Assembly: GCA_937873495.1 (NCBI GenBank)
Contig: CALMXZ010000002.1
Coordinates: 124,001-188,000 of the forward strand
Source of the DNA: an uncultured Trueperaceae bacterium
Lineage (GTDB): Bacteria; Deinococcota; Deinococci; Deinococcales; Trueperaceae
DNA: 64,000 bases
Reading direction: 5' to 3'
In this document: positions 21,073 through 28,527 of the stretch, one piece after another
Numbering within the stretch: position 1 is the first letter of the stretch
How the letters are laid out: each line of letters starts with the position of its first letter
Position numbers and translations under genes: made by a program
The notes under the pieces: generated by a model
Database searches by the model: none
The model's input: only the letters and a program-made list of their open reading frames with translations
Told to the model about the DNA's origin: nothing

Positions 21073-21707
21073 GCTTCACGAGCGTCGTCATCGATTACGG
21101 CGCGGGCAACCTGCGGAGCATCGAACGGGCCTTGGCGGTCGCCGGGCTCTCGCCGAGGGTCGTGTCCGACCCGGCGGCCGTCGGCGAGCCCGACCTGCTC
21201 GTCCTCCCAGGGCAGGGGCACTTCGGACAGGTGGCGCGCGCCTTCAGGGTGTCCGGTTTCGAGTCGGCGGTGCGTGACCACGTGGCCGGCGGGCGGCGGT
21301 TCCTCGGCATCTGCGTCGGCCTCCAGCTCCTGCTCGACGGCTCGGACGAGGCGCCCGGCGAGCCGGGGCTCGGCCTCCTGCCGGGCTGGGTCAGGCGCTT
21401 CCCGCGCGGCGCGGCGCCGGTACCCCAGATGGGTTGGAACCGGCTGACCAAGGGCACGGACTTCCCGCTCCTGACCGGCGTAGCGTCCGGGGCGTACGTG
21501 TACTTCGCGAACTCCTACTACGCCGACGTCGACCTCGAGCACCGCCCAGCGGCCAGCGCCACCACCGAGTACGCCGGCGTGAGCTTCCTGTCGGCCTTCT
21601 CCCTCGGCAACGTCCACGCCACGCAGTTCCACCCCGAGAAGAGCCAGACCGTCGGGCTGCGGGTCCTCGCCAACCTGGCCGCCGTCACGCACGGGGCCGC
21701 CGCGTGA
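21069..21707 (+). CDS. hisH: Imidazole glycerol phosphate synthase, glutaminase subunit
   Basis: 212 aa, GTG start in a GTGA overlap with hisB. Class I glutamine amidotransferase with nucleophile Cys82 (FLGICVGLQLL) and the His188/Glu190 pair in FHPEKS. It supplies ammonia to HisF, which is not in this window. It overlaps the next gene by 4 nt. Confidence 0.95.
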   Translation: MSFTSVVIDYGAGNLRSIERALAVAGLSPRVVSDPAAVGEPDLLVLPGQGHFGQVARAFRVSGFESAVRDHVAGGRRFLGICVGLQLLLDGSDEAPGEPGLGLLPGWVRRFPRGAAPVPQMGWNRLTKGTDFPLLTGVASGAYVYFANSYYADVDLEHRPAASATTEYAGVSFLSAFSLGNVHATQFHPEKSQTVGLRVLANLAAVTHGAAA

Positions 21708-22387
21708 ACTTACGAACGCTGGCGTGGCTGCTGCTCGGGGCGCTGCTCGTCGGGCAGGCGGCGGCGCAGGACGGCGGCCCCTCGGCTTGGGCCGTGCAGA
21801 CCGTGGCGCTCCGCGACTACCGCGAGGCCCAGGCGGCGGCGGCCGAGCTGCGCGTCAGGGACTTCGACGCGTACACGGAGTTCGCCATGCAGGACGGCAT
21901 GCAGTTCGTGCGTGTCCGCGTCGGCTGCTTCATGAGCCGCGAGGCAGCCGAGGCCATGGCGGACGCCTTGCGTGAGCGCGTCACGAAGGAGGCCGCCGTC
22001 GTCGAGTACACGGTCGGCGGGCCGGCGCGGGCCTGCGCAACGAGCACGATCGGCTTCGTCAAGCCGTCCGAATGGGAGCCGGTGCGCGAGCCGGGTGCCC
22101 TCCCGGCCTTCAACGTCAAGGTGAGCGGCCTCGGCGCGCGCGTGATGCACGACGGCAACCGCTGGCGGCTCGAGCAAGGCTACGGACCGATCCCGTTGCT
22201 CGGCGAGCAGCCGAGCGCCGAGTTCACCGAGGCCGTGCGGGGTGGGGTCCGCTTCGTGGCCGAGGTCGTCGAGGGCCACGCCTACATCATCTGCCCTGGC
22301 CGCCTGCTCGCGCAGGTCGGCGAGGTCGCCATCGTCGAGCAGGGCGACCTACTCGTGGCGTGCGACTTCAAGAGCGAGGCGCCGTGA
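21704..22387 (+). CDS. Secreted SPOR-like domain protein
   Basis: 227 aa, GTG start inside the hisH stop. A signal peptide (about 1-20, GQAAA) is followed by a region (about 25-100) with the look of a SPOR fold: WAVQTVALRDYREAQAAAAELR, FVRVRVGCFMSREAAEAMADAL. SPOR domains bind septal peptidoglycan. The C-terminal half (about 115-227) is beta-rich and unrecognised. Placed between hisH and rapZ with 4-nt overlaps on both sides. Confidence 0.7.
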   Translation: MNLRTLAWLLLGALLVGQAAAQDGGPSAWAVQTVALRDYREAQAAAAELRVRDFDAYTEFAMQDGMQFVRVRVGCFMSREAAEAMADALRERVTKEAAVVEYTVGGPARACATSTIGFVKPSEWEPVREPGALPAFNVKVSGLGARVMHDGNRWRLEQGYGPIPLLGEQPSAEFTEAVRGGVRFVAEVVEGHAYIICPGRLLAQVGEVAIVEQGDLLVACDFKSEAP

Positions 22388-23304
22388 GCCGCGGCGAACG
22401 GGCGAACCGGGCGCAGCCGGACCAGGAAGCGGCGACCCGCCCACTTGTCGTGCTGACGGGTCTGAGCGGCGCCGGCAAGACCTCGGCGCTGCACGCCCTC
22501 GAGGACCTCGGCTTCTACACGGTCGACAGTCTGCCGCCGAAGCTCTGGGCGGCGTTCGTTGACACGCTTGGGGGTGACTGGAAGGGCATCTGCATCAGCA
22601 TCGACATCCGCGTGCGCGAGCTGCTCGCTGACGTGCCCGACGCGGTGGCCGAGCTGAGGGACCGCGGCTTCGCCCCGCGCCTGATCTTCCTCGACGCCTC
22701 AGACGAAGTGCTCGTGAAGCGTTACAACTTCACGCGCCGCGCCCACCCCATGGCGGCCGGCACGCTCACCGCCGACCTGGCGGCGGAGCGCGTCGCGCTG
22801 CAACCGCTGCGCGCCCTGGCCGACGACGTCATAGACACGTCGAACACGGACGTTCGCGCGCTCACGCAGCTCCTGTGGGACCGCTTCTCAGGTGGGGTCG
22901 GCACGCTGCTACGACTCGTGTCGTTCGGCTTCAAGCGCGGCATCCCCACGGACGTCGACGTCGTGCTTGACGTGCGCGGCATGCCGAACCCGTACTACTC
23001 CGAGAAGTTGCGGCGCCTGCCGGGCACCGAGACCGCGGTGCAGGAGTACGTGTTCACGCCAGAAGCGCTGGAGCTCTACCACCAGATCCGCATGCTCGTG
23101 CGCTCGCTCGCGCACCTGGCGGAGAGCTCCGGCCGCAACACGTACACCGTGGCCGTCGGCTGTACCGGGGGGCAGCACCGCTCCGTCGCGGTGGTCGAGC
23201 GCCTGAGCCAGGACCTGGCCGGCGCGTACCGCAGCAAGCCCCAACACCGCGACCTCGCCGCCGCGCTGGAGGAGCACGGCCGCGGCGCAGGGGAAGCTCC
23301 TTGA
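22384..23304 (+). CDS. rapZ: RNase adapter/nucleotide-binding protein RapZ (YvcJ family)
   Basis: 306 aa, GTG start in a GTGA overlap. Walker A GLSGAGKTSA around Lys32, GFYTVDSLPPKLW, FLDASDEVLVKRY, the FKRGIP-DVDVVLDVRGMPNPYY segment and the C-terminal VGCTGGQHRSVAV are all RapZ signatures. In E. coli RapZ senses glucosamine-6-phosphate status; in Firmicutes the homolog YvcJ sits next to yvcK, as here. Confidence 0.94.
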   Translation: MSRGERANRAQPDQEAATRPLVVLTGLSGAGKTSALHALEDLGFYTVDSLPPKLWAAFVDTLGGDWKGICISIDIRVRELLADVPDAVAELRDRGFAPRLIFLDASDEVLVKRYNFTRRAHPMAAGTLTADLAAERVALQPLRALADDVIDTSNTDVRALTQLLWDRFSGGVGTLLRLVSFGFKRGIPTDVDVVLDVRGMPNPYYSEKLRRLPGTETAVQEYVFTPEALELYHQIRMLVRSLAHLAESSGRNTYTVAVGCTGGQHRSVAVVERLSQDLAGAYRSKPQHRDLAAALEEHGRGAGEAP

Positions 23305-24650
23305 GGCGTCCGGCCGCCGTTGGCAGGCTCCTCCTGTGGCTGGCACCTGGCATGGGCGTCAAGCGCCACCTCGCCGTCGCGATGGCGGGCGGTCTGCTCG
23401 CGCTGCTCGGTGTCCTCGCCTGGAGCCTGTGGGCCTTCGACGAGGAGCGCAGGCAGGTGGCGGAGCCCCTCGAGCGGGCGCTCGGCTCTGGCACGTGGGA
23501 CGCCTACGGCGGCTGGGCCGCGGCGGCCACGGCGCTCGCCGGCATCGTGATCGTGGTGATCGCCGTCGGGCGCCTCAACCGGTCGCTGCTCTCCAACTGG
23601 CTCCCCCACCCAGATGACGCGGCGCTGCTCCTCAACCGCAAGGTCGTGCTCGCCAAGGGACCGCGGATCGTCGCGCTGGGAGGCGGCACAGGCCTCTCCA
23701 ACCTCCTGAGGGGCCTACGCAAGCACACGACCAACCTGACCGCAGTCGTGGCCGTGAGCGACGACGGCGGCAGCTCGGGGCGCCTGAGGGCCGCCTTCGA
23801 CATGCCCGCGCCTGGCGACCTCACGGACTGCATGGCCGCGCTGTCCGACAACGAATCGGAGCTCGCCCGCCTCCTGCAGTACCGCTTCACCCGCGGCGAG
23901 GAGCTGCGCGGGCACACCTTCGGCAACCTCCTCATAACGTCCGTCACGGAGGTCGAGGGCGACTTCGGCAACGCGCTGCGGTCCATCAATCGGCTACTCG
24001 ACCTCTCCGGCAGGGTGTACCCTGCGACTGCGCAGCCCGTGACCTTGGTGGTCGAGAAGGAGGGCGGCGAGACCGTGAGGGGGGAAGTCAACTTGCGTTC
24101 TGTGAAGGGCGCCGTGGTGCGCATGCGAACGGAACCCGATCAGCCGGAGGGCTTGCCGGAGGTGGAGCGCGCCATCCGCGCCGCCGACCTGATCGTCCTC
24201 GGGCCAGGCAGCCTCTTCTCGAGCACCATCCCGCCGCTCCTCGTGCCATCGGTGCGCGAGGCCATCAACAAGAGCCGCGCCAAGCTCGCCTACGTGTGCA
24301 ACATCATGACCGAGGCGGGCGAGACGGACGGCTTCGACGCCTTCGACCACGTCGTCGCCATCGAGAAGCACGGCGTCAGGGCGCCGGACGTCGTCCTCTG
24401 GAACTCCACGCCCGTCGATCAGGCGCGGCTCGTCAACTACTCGGAGGAGGGCGCCGAGCTCGTCGGCCGCGCACGCTCCAGCCTGGAGCTGGCCGGCGTG
24501 TCCGTGCTCGAGTTGCCGCTGCTCGGGAGTGGCGCCTACGCCCAGCACGACAGCGACAGGCTGGCGACCGTCCTCGCCGACCTGGCGACGAGCGGGGACA
24601 GGTCCCTCAAGGTAGGTAAGACTGTGCGGGTGACCGGAGTGAGCCCGTGA
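23301..24650 (+). CDS. yvcK: YvcK/CofD-like protein (gluconeogenesis/cell-envelope factor) with N-terminal membrane segments
   Basis: 449 aa, TTG start in a TTGA overlap with rapZ. Two hydrophobic segments (about 21-42 and 70-92) precede the cytoplasmic YvcK domain. That domain contains IVALGGGTGLSNLLRGLR, VSDDGGSSGRLR, PGDLTDCMAALSD, FTRGEELRGHTFGNLL and ADLIVLGPGSLFSSTIPPLL. YvcK binds UDP-sugars and is needed for gluconeogenic growth and cell-wall homeostasis in Bacillus. The membrane tether is not in the Bacillus protein. WhiA, usually the next gene in Gram-positives, is absent. Confidence 0.92.
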   Translation: MRRPAAVGRLLLWLAPGMGVKRHLAVAMAGGLLALLGVLAWSLWAFDEERRQVAEPLERALGSGTWDAYGGWAAAATALAGIVIVVIAVGRLNRSLLSNWLPHPDDAALLLNRKVVLAKGPRIVALGGGTGLSNLLRGLRKHTTNLTAVVAVSDDGGSSGRLRAAFDMPAPGDLTDCMAALSDNESELARLLQYRFTRGEELRGHTFGNLLITSVTEVEGDFGNALRSINRLLDLSGRVYPATAQPVTLVVEKEGGETVRGEVNLRSVKGAVVRMRTEPDQPEGLPEVERAIRAADLIVLGPGSLFSSTIPPLLVPSVREAINKSRAKLAYVCNIMTEAGETDGFDAFDHVVAIEKHGVRAPDVVLWNSTPVDQARLVNYSEEGAELVGRARSSLELAGVSVLELPLLGSGAYAQHDSDRLATVLADLATSGDRSLKVGKTVRVTGVSP

Positions 24651-26758
24651 TCCTCCCCACCATCCTGGCCCTCGTGGCCCTCAGCGTCGCCGACCCGAGC
24701 GGAGACGCGTTCGGCGACGGTACCCTCACGCCGCCTACCGCGCCCGTCTACGCCGACACGGCCGTCTTCGACATCAGGGCCGTCGAGCTCGCCGCCGTGG
24801 ACGGCGGCACGCGCTTGAGCGTCTCCCTCGGCTCCCTCGGGTTGGCGGGCGGCGCCGCCGGTGCCGTCGAGCTCGGCGAGGCCGAGCCGCCGCCGGCCGC
24901 CGAAGGGGGCGACCCCGCGACGCCGGGCGGCGGCGAGCAGGAGGAGTTGGTCGCCGAGGTGCCGCTGACCGGGTTCCTGCCCACGGTCGTGGACGTCTAC
25001 CTGGTCGCCGCCGGTCCCGGCTTCACCGAGACCCTCCCCGGGCCCGACCTGGACTTCCCTGCCGGCACGGCGTGGCAGTACGCCGTGCGGATCAGCAGTG
25101 ACGGCGCCTACCTCGTCGCCTACCACGACGCGCCTGCTGTGCCGACGACGAGCGGGGGCGGGTCGGAAGCGGTCGACGAGATCGGCGGCGGCCAGCCGCC
25201 AGCCGTCGGCGTGGATCCAGCCGGCATGGGCGGCGAGACCGGCCCTGAGGTCTCCGAGCCCGGGCCCGGCGACATGCCGAGGCTCGCGCTGACGGTCAGC
25301 CGCCGGGGGCGCGACCTCGTCGTCTACCTCCCCGTTGCCTTGGCAGACGACACGCGCGTCCAGGCCATGTCCGGCGTGTACGACCCGTTCTCGCCGACCG
25401 GCTGGCGGGCGCTCAGCCAGACGCCTTCCCCCTGGGCGTTCTCCGGCGCCGACGCGCAGGTCAGCCCTGTCATCGACCTGGTGGCCGCCGATCCCGAGGC
25501 CCAAGCGGCCGCCATCCGAGCGGGGGTGCTGCCACGGCAGTCCGAGGCCCGCGCCTTCAGGTTCACCCCGTGGCCATACGTGATGGCGCTCGGCCTCCTG
25601 CTCGCCATCGTCGGCCTCGTCTCCCGCGGCCGGGTCAGACCCGCTAAGCAGGACGCCGCGGGCGTGGCGGCTGCCGCCCTCTCGGCGGAGGAGGCCGGTG
25701 CGGTCGGGGCGACCGGGGCCGAGGCCACGACCGAGACCGAGACCGAGGTCGAGGCCACGGCCGCGGCCACCACAGTGGCGGTTCCCCTGGAGGACGCTCT
25801 GTCCGGATCTTTGGTGTCCGGATCTTTGGTGTCCGGATCTTTGGCGTCCGGCGCTCTAGTGTCCGGCGCTGCCGGTGCCGAGGGCGGTGGCGTGGAAGGC
25901 GCGATCGTAGCGGCCGCTGCCGAGCCGGTCGTCGAGGAGATCCCCGAGCCGGTCGTCGAGCGGGAGCTCGCCGACGGTCCCGTCGCGCTGCCCGCGGACG
26001 AGCCGGCACCCGCGCCTGGCGCCGCCACGGTCGTCACGTTGGGCCGCGGGTCGTCGGCGTGGCCCTCCGACGGGCCGGAGCAGGACTCGTTCGACCGCGC
26101 CCCGTCGGCCCTTGCGTTCGGTGACGAGTGGGAAGCGCTCCCGGACGCCGACCTGGCGGCCGGCTTCCGGACGGTGACGCCGGCCGCGGAGCGGGACGAG
26201 ACCGATTATGACGACGACGATGACGACGACCTCTACGACCCGGTAGCCACGGCGGCCGACGCCCTGGCCGCGGAGGTCGCGGCGGCCGACGAGGCCGGCG
26301 CCGCCGATCAGGAGCTGCTGGTCGACGACACCGACGAGCTCGTCCTCGACACCGGCGAGCGCGAAGCCGCCTTGGGCCTGCTGCGGGAGCTGGGGGCTGA
26401 GCAGGCGGCGGAGCCGGTCGTGGAGCCGCCGTCCGAGCCGACGCTGGAGCGCACGCCGGACCTTGACCTGGCAGCAGAGCAGGCGTCGAAGGCAGCGCCG
26501 GCGACGAGCGCCAAGGACCCGTTCGGCACCGAGGCAGGCAACACGTTCCTGCTCCCCATCGACGACCCGAGCGCCGTCGAGGACTTCATCGACGAGTCGG
26601 GCGGTGAGGAGAGCTTCTGGCACCCAAGAGCGCGTCCCTCCTACCGTCGGCCCCCGACGATCGAAACGGCACCGGAACTCGTCGCAGGGGCGGCGGACGA
26701 AAACCCGGCGCTACCGGAGACCGGCGGCGCGCCGGACGAGGACGCTGACCTAGTTTAG
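24647..26758 (+). CDS. Membrane protein with glucodextranase C-like extracytoplasmic domain and acidic low-complexity tail
   Basis: 703 aa, GTG start in a GTGA overlap with yvcK. Signal-like N-terminus, then an extracytoplasmic region (about 16-300) beginning DPSGDAFGDGTLTPP that resembles the beta-sandwich found at the C-terminus of glucodextranase-type enzymes. A membrane helix follows (about 308-326) and then a long cytoplasmic tail of about 375 residues rich in Ala, Glu, Asp, Val and Pro. The tail includes five S-G-[SA]-x-x pentapeptides (about 386-410) and a run of Asp (about 523-529). I do not recognise a function; sugar or wall sensing coupled to YvcK would be a guess. Confidence 0.65.
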   Translation: MILPTILALVALSVADPSGDAFGDGTLTPPTAPVYADTAVFDIRAVELAAVDGGTRLSVSLGSLGLAGGAAGAVELGEAEPPPAAEGGDPATPGGGEQEELVAEVPLTGFLPTVVDVYLVAAGPGFTETLPGPDLDFPAGTAWQYAVRISSDGAYLVAYHDAPAVPTTSGGGSEAVDEIGGGQPPAVGVDPAGMGGETGPEVSEPGPGDMPRLALTVSRRGRDLVVYLPVALADDTRVQAMSGVYDPFSPTGWRALSQTPSPWAFSGADAQVSPVIDLVAADPEAQAAAIRAGVLPRQSEARAFRFTPWPYVMALGLLLAIVGLVSRGRVRPAKQDAAGVAAAALSAEEAGAVGATGAEATTETETEVEATAAATTVAVPLEDALSGSLVSGSLVSGSLASGALVSGAAGAEGGGVEGAIVAAAAEPVVEEIPEPVVERELADGPVALPADEPAPAPGAATVVTLGRGSSAWPSDGPEQDSFDRAPSALAFGDEWEALPDADLAAGFRTVTPAAERDETDYDDDDDDDLYDPVATAADALAAEVAAADEAGAADQELLVDDTDELVLDTGEREAALGLLRELGAEQAAEPVVEPPSEPTLERTPDLDLAAEQASKAAPATSAKDPFGTEAGNTFLLPIDDPSAVEDFIDESGGEESFWHPRARPSYRRPPTIETAPELVAGAADENPALPETGGAPDEDADLV
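25801..25875 (+). repeat. Coding minisatellite, 15 bp x 5
   Basis: Units start at 25801, 25816, 25831, 25846 and 25861, each beginning GTCCGG. The first two are identical (GTCCGGATCTTTGGT), the third differs by one base, and the last two are more diverged. The period keeps the reading frame and codes for SGSLV-type pentapeptides. Codons such as TCT and TTG are unlike the surrounding GC-rich usage. Confidence 0.9.
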
Positions 26759-26787
26759 TGACAGCCTGGGTCGCCCTTAGGCTTCGC

Positions 26788-28083
26788 TCAGTTGCCGTAC
26801 GTTCCGGTCGAGGTCGCCGCCTGCTTGGCGACGGCGAGTTCGACGCGCGCGCCGAGCTCGCGCAGACGCTCGGCGACGCGCTCGTAGCCGCGGTCGACAT
26901 AACGCATGCCGCTGACCTCGCTCAGCCCTTCGGCGGCCAGCGCGGCCACGATCAGGGCTCCGCCGGCGCGGATGTCGGCGGCGTGCATGGCCGCGCCCTT
27001 GAGGGGCCCGCCGCGGATCTCGAGGCACTGGTCTTCCAGCACGAGCCTTGCGCCTGCGCGCACGAGCTCGTCGACGTGCGTGAAGCGATCAGGGTACACG
27101 TGATCGCGAACGTGGCTCAGCCCGGGCAGTGTGGCCAGGTAGGCGGAGAAAGGGGCCTGCAGGTCGGTGGGGACGCCGGGGTACTCCCGCGCGTCGACGT
27201 CGATGGGGCGCAGGGGTCCGGTGGCGTCGACGCTCACGCTGCCCTGGCCGCGCGTGACGACGACCCCGGTGCGCTCAATGGCGTCGAGGACGGCGCTCAT
27301 GTGCTCCGGCGCCACGTCCGTTACGGTGATCCGCCCGCGCGTGGCGGCCGCGGCGAGGAGGTAGGTCCCGGCCTCGATGCGATCGGCGATGGGGCGGTAG
27401 TCGACGCCCCGCAGCCGCTCGACGCCCCGGATGCGGATGGTGCTCGTGCCGGCGCCCTCGATGTCGGCGCCCATGGCGCGCAGCATGTTGGCGAGGTCGG
27501 GTACCTCCGGCTCGCGGGCGGCGTTCTCGATGACGACCTCGCCGGCCGAGAGCGCCGCGGCGAGGATGACGTTCTGCGTGCCGCCGACGGTCGGGGCCTC
27601 GAACGCGACCGTGCCGGCCAGCTTGCCGTGGCGGAACGCGTAGAAGTCGCCGTCCTCTTCCTGGATGGTTGCGCCGATGGCCTCGAAGGCGGCGATGTGC
27701 CGATCGACGGGGCGCGGGCCGAAGGCGCAGCCGCCCGGCATGCTCACGCGGGCTTCGCCCGTGCGGCCGAGGAGGGCGCCCATCACTACGAACGAGGCGC
27801 GCATCTTGCTGACGAGCGAGTACGGGGCGTGGTGTGAGACGAGGTTGGCGGCGTGGAGGTGCAGGTCGTGCCCCTCCCAGCGGGTGGCCACGCCGACGTG
27901 GCGCAGGATCTCCTCGCTCACGAGCACGTCGGAGAGCCTCGGGACGTCCCTCAGCACCACCGGCTCGTCGGTCAGGAGGGCGGCCAGCATGAGGTAGAGG
28001 GCCGAGTTCTTGGCCCGGTAGGCCGGTATCTCCCCTACGAGGGGCGTTCCTCCGCGTACCAGTAGGACGTCGTCTTGCGGCAT
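26788..28083 (-). CDS. murA: UDP-N-acetylglucosamine 1-carboxyvinyltransferase
   Basis: 431 aa from the ATG at 28081-28083, which has GGAG six nt upstream; a TTG four codons earlier is less likely. KNSALYLM near the N-terminus and MPGGCAFGPRPVDRH with the PEP-reactive Cys119 identify MurA. It makes the first committed precursor of peptidoglycan in the cytoplasm. The Cys implies fosfomycin sensitivity of the enzyme. Convergent with the yvcK operon and divergent from the gene at 28300. Confidence 0.95.
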   Translation of the reverse strand: MPQDDVLLVRGGTPLVGEIPAYRAKNSALYLMLAALLTDEPVVLRDVPRLSDVLVSEEILRHVGVATRWEGHDLHLHAANLVSHHAPYSLVSKMRASFVVMGALLGRTGEARVSMPGGCAFGPRPVDRHIAAFEAIGATIQEEDGDFYAFRHGKLAGTVAFEAPTVGGTQNVILAAALSAGEVVIENAAREPEVPDLANMLRAMGADIEGAGTSTIRIRGVERLRGVDYRPIADRIEAGTYLLAAAATRGRITVTDVAPEHMSAVLDAIERTGVVVTRGQGSVSVDATGPLRPIDVDAREYPGVPTDLQAPFSAYLATLPGLSHVRDHVYPDRFTHVDELVRAGARLVLEDQCLEIRGGPLKGAAMHAADIRAGGALIVAALAAEGLSEVSGMRYVDRGYERVAERLRELGARVELAVAKQAATSTGTYGN

Positions 28084-28299
28084 CTCGTTCTCCAAGGGGC
28101 GCCGTGGGCGCGCTCGTTGACTGATCGGACCGCCGGTCTCGCCGGCGGGAGGGTGGAAGCGAGAGTTACCGCAGCACGATGTGCAAGTTACACAAGACCC
28201 TCAGTGGCAGTGTATGCTGCTAGGTACGTCGCGTCAAGAACATGCTCATGCTGCTGTAGACTTAGAGCCGTTGACGTTACGACGCATGGAGGAACGGCC
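28084..28299. promoter_or_regulatory. Divergent murA / ribbon-helix-helix control region
   Basis: 216 nt. Rightward there are possible -10 boxes TATGCT (28213-28218) and TAGACT (28257-28262), and GGAGG at 28288-28292 before the TTG at 28300. A near-palindromic GTGCAAGTTACAC lies at 28181-28193. No single promoter stands out. Confidence 0.35.
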
Positions 28300-28509
28300 T
28301 TGGCCAAGCGCGAGAAGAGCAAGCGGCTCCAGGTGGTCATAACCGAAGAGCAGGACTCGCTCCTCACCAAGACGGCGTACCAGCTCTCCAACCCGGAGCG
28401 GTTGGTCTCGAAGTCCGAGGTCGTGCGCCTCGGCATCGAGATGCTCAACCGCGCCGTGGAGCAGGGCGAGCTCGACCCTGAGATCCTGAAAGCCCTCGAC
28501 GAGGCCTAG
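28300..28509 (+). CDS. Small ribbon-helix-helix-like protein
   Basis: 69 aa from a TTG start with GGAGG seven nt upstream; longer in-frame openings lack a ribosome-binding site. The N-terminus is basic (AKREKSKRLQVVITEEQ), the first strand plus VSKSEVVRLGIEMLNRAV helix pattern fits a MetJ/Arc/CopG-type DNA-binding fold, and the C-terminus is acidic. It may regulate itself or the kinase gene 18 nt downstream. No toxin partner is visible. Confidence 0.65.
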   Translation: MAKREKSKRLQVVITEEQDSLLTKTAYQLSNPERLVSKSEVVRLGIEMLNRAVEQGELDPEILKALDEA

Positions 28510-28527
28510 GCCGGTCATGGCGTAGGC

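Noticed and set aside
28300-28509. Antitoxin of a toxin-antitoxin pair
   Set aside because: The size and fold would fit, but the next gene is a large kinase and no small toxin gene lies on either side.
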